This document shows, in pieces, positions 62,187 to 64,000 of a DNA stretch of 64,000 bases. Source of the stretch: JACKAN01 sp964502735 (GTDB lineage: Bacteria > Bdellovibrionota > Bdellovibrionia > Bdellovibrionales > UBA1609); assembly GCA_964502735.1 (NCBI GenBank), contig CAZCYD010000004.1, forward strand, positions 58,576 through 122,575. Direction: 5' to 3'. Under the pieces are notes generated by a model that made no database searches, was not told the DNA's origin, and worked only from the letters and a program-made list of their open reading frames with translations. The translations under genes and the position numbers were made by a program. Positions within the stretch are counted from its first letter, which is position 1. The number at the start of each line of letters is the position of its first letter.

Positions 62187-63200
62187 CTATAGGTTCCAAG
62201 CGATTTTTTCAAGCGCCTCCGCTTCTTCGGCCCAATAGGAATAGTCCAAAAAATTTGGAAAGAGCTTTGGAAAGCTAGGATCTTTCCAGCGTCGGGCAAT
62301 CCATGCTGCATAATGGATAATTCTTAGGCCCCTAAGGGCTTGAAATAATTGGATTTGTTCCGTAGGGAAGCGACGTAACTCATCGTAACCCGCTAGTAGC
62401 CACTCCAGTTCTTGCTCCTGCTGTTCCAGGCTAGAGAATAGCATCCAAAAGTCCTGTGCCACGGGGCCACTTATAAAATCATCGAAATCGACAAAAAAGA
62501 ATTGTTTTTCTCCATGTCTTGGGTCTGACAACAGTAAATTTCCGCGATGGCAATCCCCATGAATTCTTATAAAGGAGCTTTCATCTAAGTGGTCATCCAA
62601 GTAGGCTAGAATATCTTCTGCTGCTGAAAAGTAGCGTTTGTAGACTTCCGGGGAAACCCATGTTTCTAGTAGATCTAAATTAGAGTAGCCAAATAATTCT
62701 GTATTGAGAGAGGGGCGGTATTTAACCCCATGTTGTTGGCCAATATTGTGTAGTAGAGCTAAACTTTTACCGATTTTGATATAATCCTCTTTAAAAAGTT
62801 CCTGGGGCATCCTCCCCATTCCTTTTGGGAACGCGCAGAGGTAAATAGCATTATGACAATGTAGCGTTCGATCCGGCAATATTGGAAATTCAATGGGAGC
62901 AATGGCGCGCAATCCGGATTTGCAAAGTTCATCTAAAAAGAGGTGCTCTTCTAAAATCGCTGACCGAGACCATCTGCCAGGTCTGTAAAGTTTCACAATC
63001 AATCTATTTTGACCGCCAAGTTGAGAATATAATTTTCTTGTTGATGGGGTATCAGCCTCTAACTCAACTTCAAAGACTCGATTCTCGTAGGAGTTTAGTT
63101 GAAGATATTGACCTGTTGCTTTTAGGCCCATTTCTTCTAGAGCCTCCATGACATCGTGTGGAGTGAGGTTGTAAAAAAATGTTGAGTTATTTGTTTCCAT
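62187..63200 (-). CDS. srkA: SrkA/RdoA-family stress-response kinase
   Basis: A 337-residue aminoglycoside-phosphotransferase-fold protein kinase. The catalytic loop is IRIHGDCHRGNLL (Asp and Asn), followed by VDFDDFISGPVAQDFWML (the metal-binding DFD). The N-terminal QYLQLNSYENRVFEVELE and FPKGMGRMPQEL fit SrkA (YihE), which protects against stress-induced death in enterobacteria. Its start is 15 bases from that of the divergent metallopeptidase gene, so promoters must overlap coding sequence. Confidence 0.88.
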   Translation of the reverse strand: METNNSTFFYNLTPHDVMEALEEMGLKATGQYLQLNSYENRVFEVELEADTPSTRKLYSQLGGQNRLIVKLYRPGRWSRSAILEEHLFLDELCKSGLRAIAPIEFPILPDRTLHCHNAIYLCAFPKGMGRMPQELFKEDYIKIGKSLALLHNIGQQHGVKYRPSLNTELFGYSNLDLLETWVSPEVYKRYFSAAEDILAYLDDHLDESSFIRIHGDCHRGNLLLSDPRHGEKQFFFVDFDDFISGPVAQDFWMLFSSLEQQEQELEWLLAGYDELRRFPTEQIQLFQALRGLRIIHYAAWIARRWKDPSFPKLFPNFLDYSYWAEEAEALEKIAWNL

Positions 63201-63215
63201 GGTAAAACTAGTGGC

Positions 63216-63956
63216 ATGACATCCTCAGAATTTCAAGGCTATCCTTTAAAAATCAGAAGAAAATCGTTCTTTCGTAAAATTCATCTGCGTGTTCACACAA
63301 ATGGTACTCTCGATGTTTTAGCAGGAAAGTTGACTTCTCAAAAAATAATTTCTGATTTCCTTTTGAAAAATTTAGAATGGATAAAAAAAGTTCAGGAAGA
63401 GCACCGAAATTTGCGGGAGCAGTATCCTCCAAAAAAGTTTATAGAGGGCGAGTTGTATCCCTACTTGGGCAATGATTTACCGCTAAGGATTGTCTATGGA
63501 AATTATAAGGTTTTAAAATTTATTTTTTTTAGTGACCATTTTTTGTGTGAAATTCCTCAAAAGATGCAGCCTCAACATAGCGACTTTAAAAGAGCGTTAA
63601 GGCGTTGCTATGAAAAAGCAGGAAGGAATTGGTTGTTACACAGGCTAGAGCACTGGTCGAATATAATGGGATTGTATCCAAAGCGTGTGACTGTTAGATC
63701 ACAAAAGACGCGCTGGGGGAGTTGTAGTTCTCAAGGGAGCATTTCACTCAATTGGCGCCTTTTGGCAGCCCCTTTGCCGATTTTAGACTACGTTATTATT
63801 CACGAGTTGGCTCATTTGAGGTTTCAAAATCATTCTAAACAGTTTTGGGCTTTAGTGGCACAATTTGACAGTCACTATAAATACCATAGAAAGTGGTTGA
63901 GGCAAAATGTATGGTCCTTTGATTTTTTGGCAAAAAAGACTGAGCTTTCGAATTGA
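63216..63956 (+). CDS. YgjP-like (DUF45/WLM) metallopeptidase
   Basis: A 246-residue cytoplasmic protein. The zinc motif is HELAHLRFQNHSKQFW (HExxH with a downstream His) in the context RSQKTRWGSCSSQGSISLNWRLLAAP, the family signature. The N-terminal PLKIRRKSFFRKIHLRVHTNGTLDV matches as well. The family is linked to metal-dependent proteolysis, possibly of DNA-associated proteins; the exact role is not established. No further gene begins in the remaining 44 bases of the window. Confidence 0.85.
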   Translation: MTSSEFQGYPLKIRRKSFFRKIHLRVHTNGTLDVLAGKLTSQKIISDFLLKNLEWIKKVQEEHRNLREQYPPKKFIEGELYPYLGNDLPLRIVYGNYKVLKFIFFSDHFLCEIPQKMQPQHSDFKRALRRCYEKAGRNWLLHRLEHWSNIMGLYPKRVTVRSQKTRWGSCSSQGSISLNWRLLAAPLPILDYVIIHELAHLRFQNHSKQFWALVAQFDSHYKYHRKWLRQNVWSFDFLAKKTELSN

Positions 63957-64000
63957 TCCGAAATTATCGCCACCAAGGTGTCGCAATATAGGACAAAAGT

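Noticed and set aside
62075..62278. Plus-strand open frame over the SRP RNA region
   Set aside because: It lies antisense to ffs and the kinase 3' end and has no ribosome site or family-like sequence.
1..64000. CRISPR arrays, insertion sequences, integrase or phage genes, rRNA
   Set aside because: No regularly spaced repeats, transposase or integrase motifs, or rRNA-like segments were found on either strand.

Overview
The window is an AT-leaning, gene-dense bacterial chromosome segment with about 60 protein genes, one tRNA and one SRP RNA. The gene set suggests a Gram-negative of the Bdellovibrionota / former deltaproteobacterial kind. It has a Tol system, TonB-dependent uptake, a MglA-type polarity GTPase beside recR-ybaB-dnaX-ffs, a glutamate-cysteine ligase of the short proteobacterial type, paired ArsA-like ATPases and many small exported proteins with no obvious family. 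This placement is inference from gene content; no 16S rRNA lies in the window.

Layout. 1-7031: the end of an OmpA/MotB-domain gene, then a leftward tolQ-tolR-tolA-tolB-glnE-peptidylprolyl isomerase run. 7212-13831: an unknown membrane protein, then the rightward Fe-S assembly operon rrf2-sufB-sufC-sufD-sufS-nfu, closed by a perfect 33-bp inverted repeat. 13918-16529: a zinc-metalloprotease-like lipoprotein and a His-rich membrane partner. 16718-21110: a small conserved-looking protein and the overlapping ftsE-ftsX-envC-like-ctpA cluster. 21116-29958: trigger factor, two ArsA-like ATPases, a TPR protein, an EI24-type membrane protein, gshA, an unknown protein and pepA. 30546-35063: clpP-clpX-lon.

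35201-46473 is the most unusual part. Among a TPR/winged-helix regulator, tRNA-Val and a LysR-controlled hmgA-hppD-phhA aromatic amino acid catabolic operon sit four exported proteins. Two of them carry domains that normally work in the cytoplasm: a leucyl/phenylalanyl-tRNA-protein transferase (Aat)-like protein and a PIN-PhoH RNase/ATPase. A third may be methyltransferase-like and the fourth is unknown. All four have an N-terminal signal peptide followed by a C-[E/S]-x-x-L motif, and I regard this group as the best candidate for an undescribed system.

46474-53386 is a leftward iron/metal-uptake-like cluster: tonB, fatty-acid-hydroxylase family, DUF4856-like, imelysin-like, and a FecA-like TonB-dependent receptor. 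53851-57454 holds a large lipoprotein with Ig-like repeats plus a VWA domain, and an unknown gene. 57727-63956 holds a PilZ protein, a 4'-phosphopantetheinyl transferase, mglA, recR, ybaB, dnaX, ffs, an SrkA-like kinase and a YgjP-like metallopeptidase.

Three copies of a 100-150 bp palindromic element (7073-7176, 53558-53691, 57453-57600) show compensatory base changes in their arms and a conserved asymmetric internal loop. One lies in a divergent intergenic region, where it cannot be a terminator of either neighbour. No insertion sequence, phage, CRISPR array or rRNA was found.
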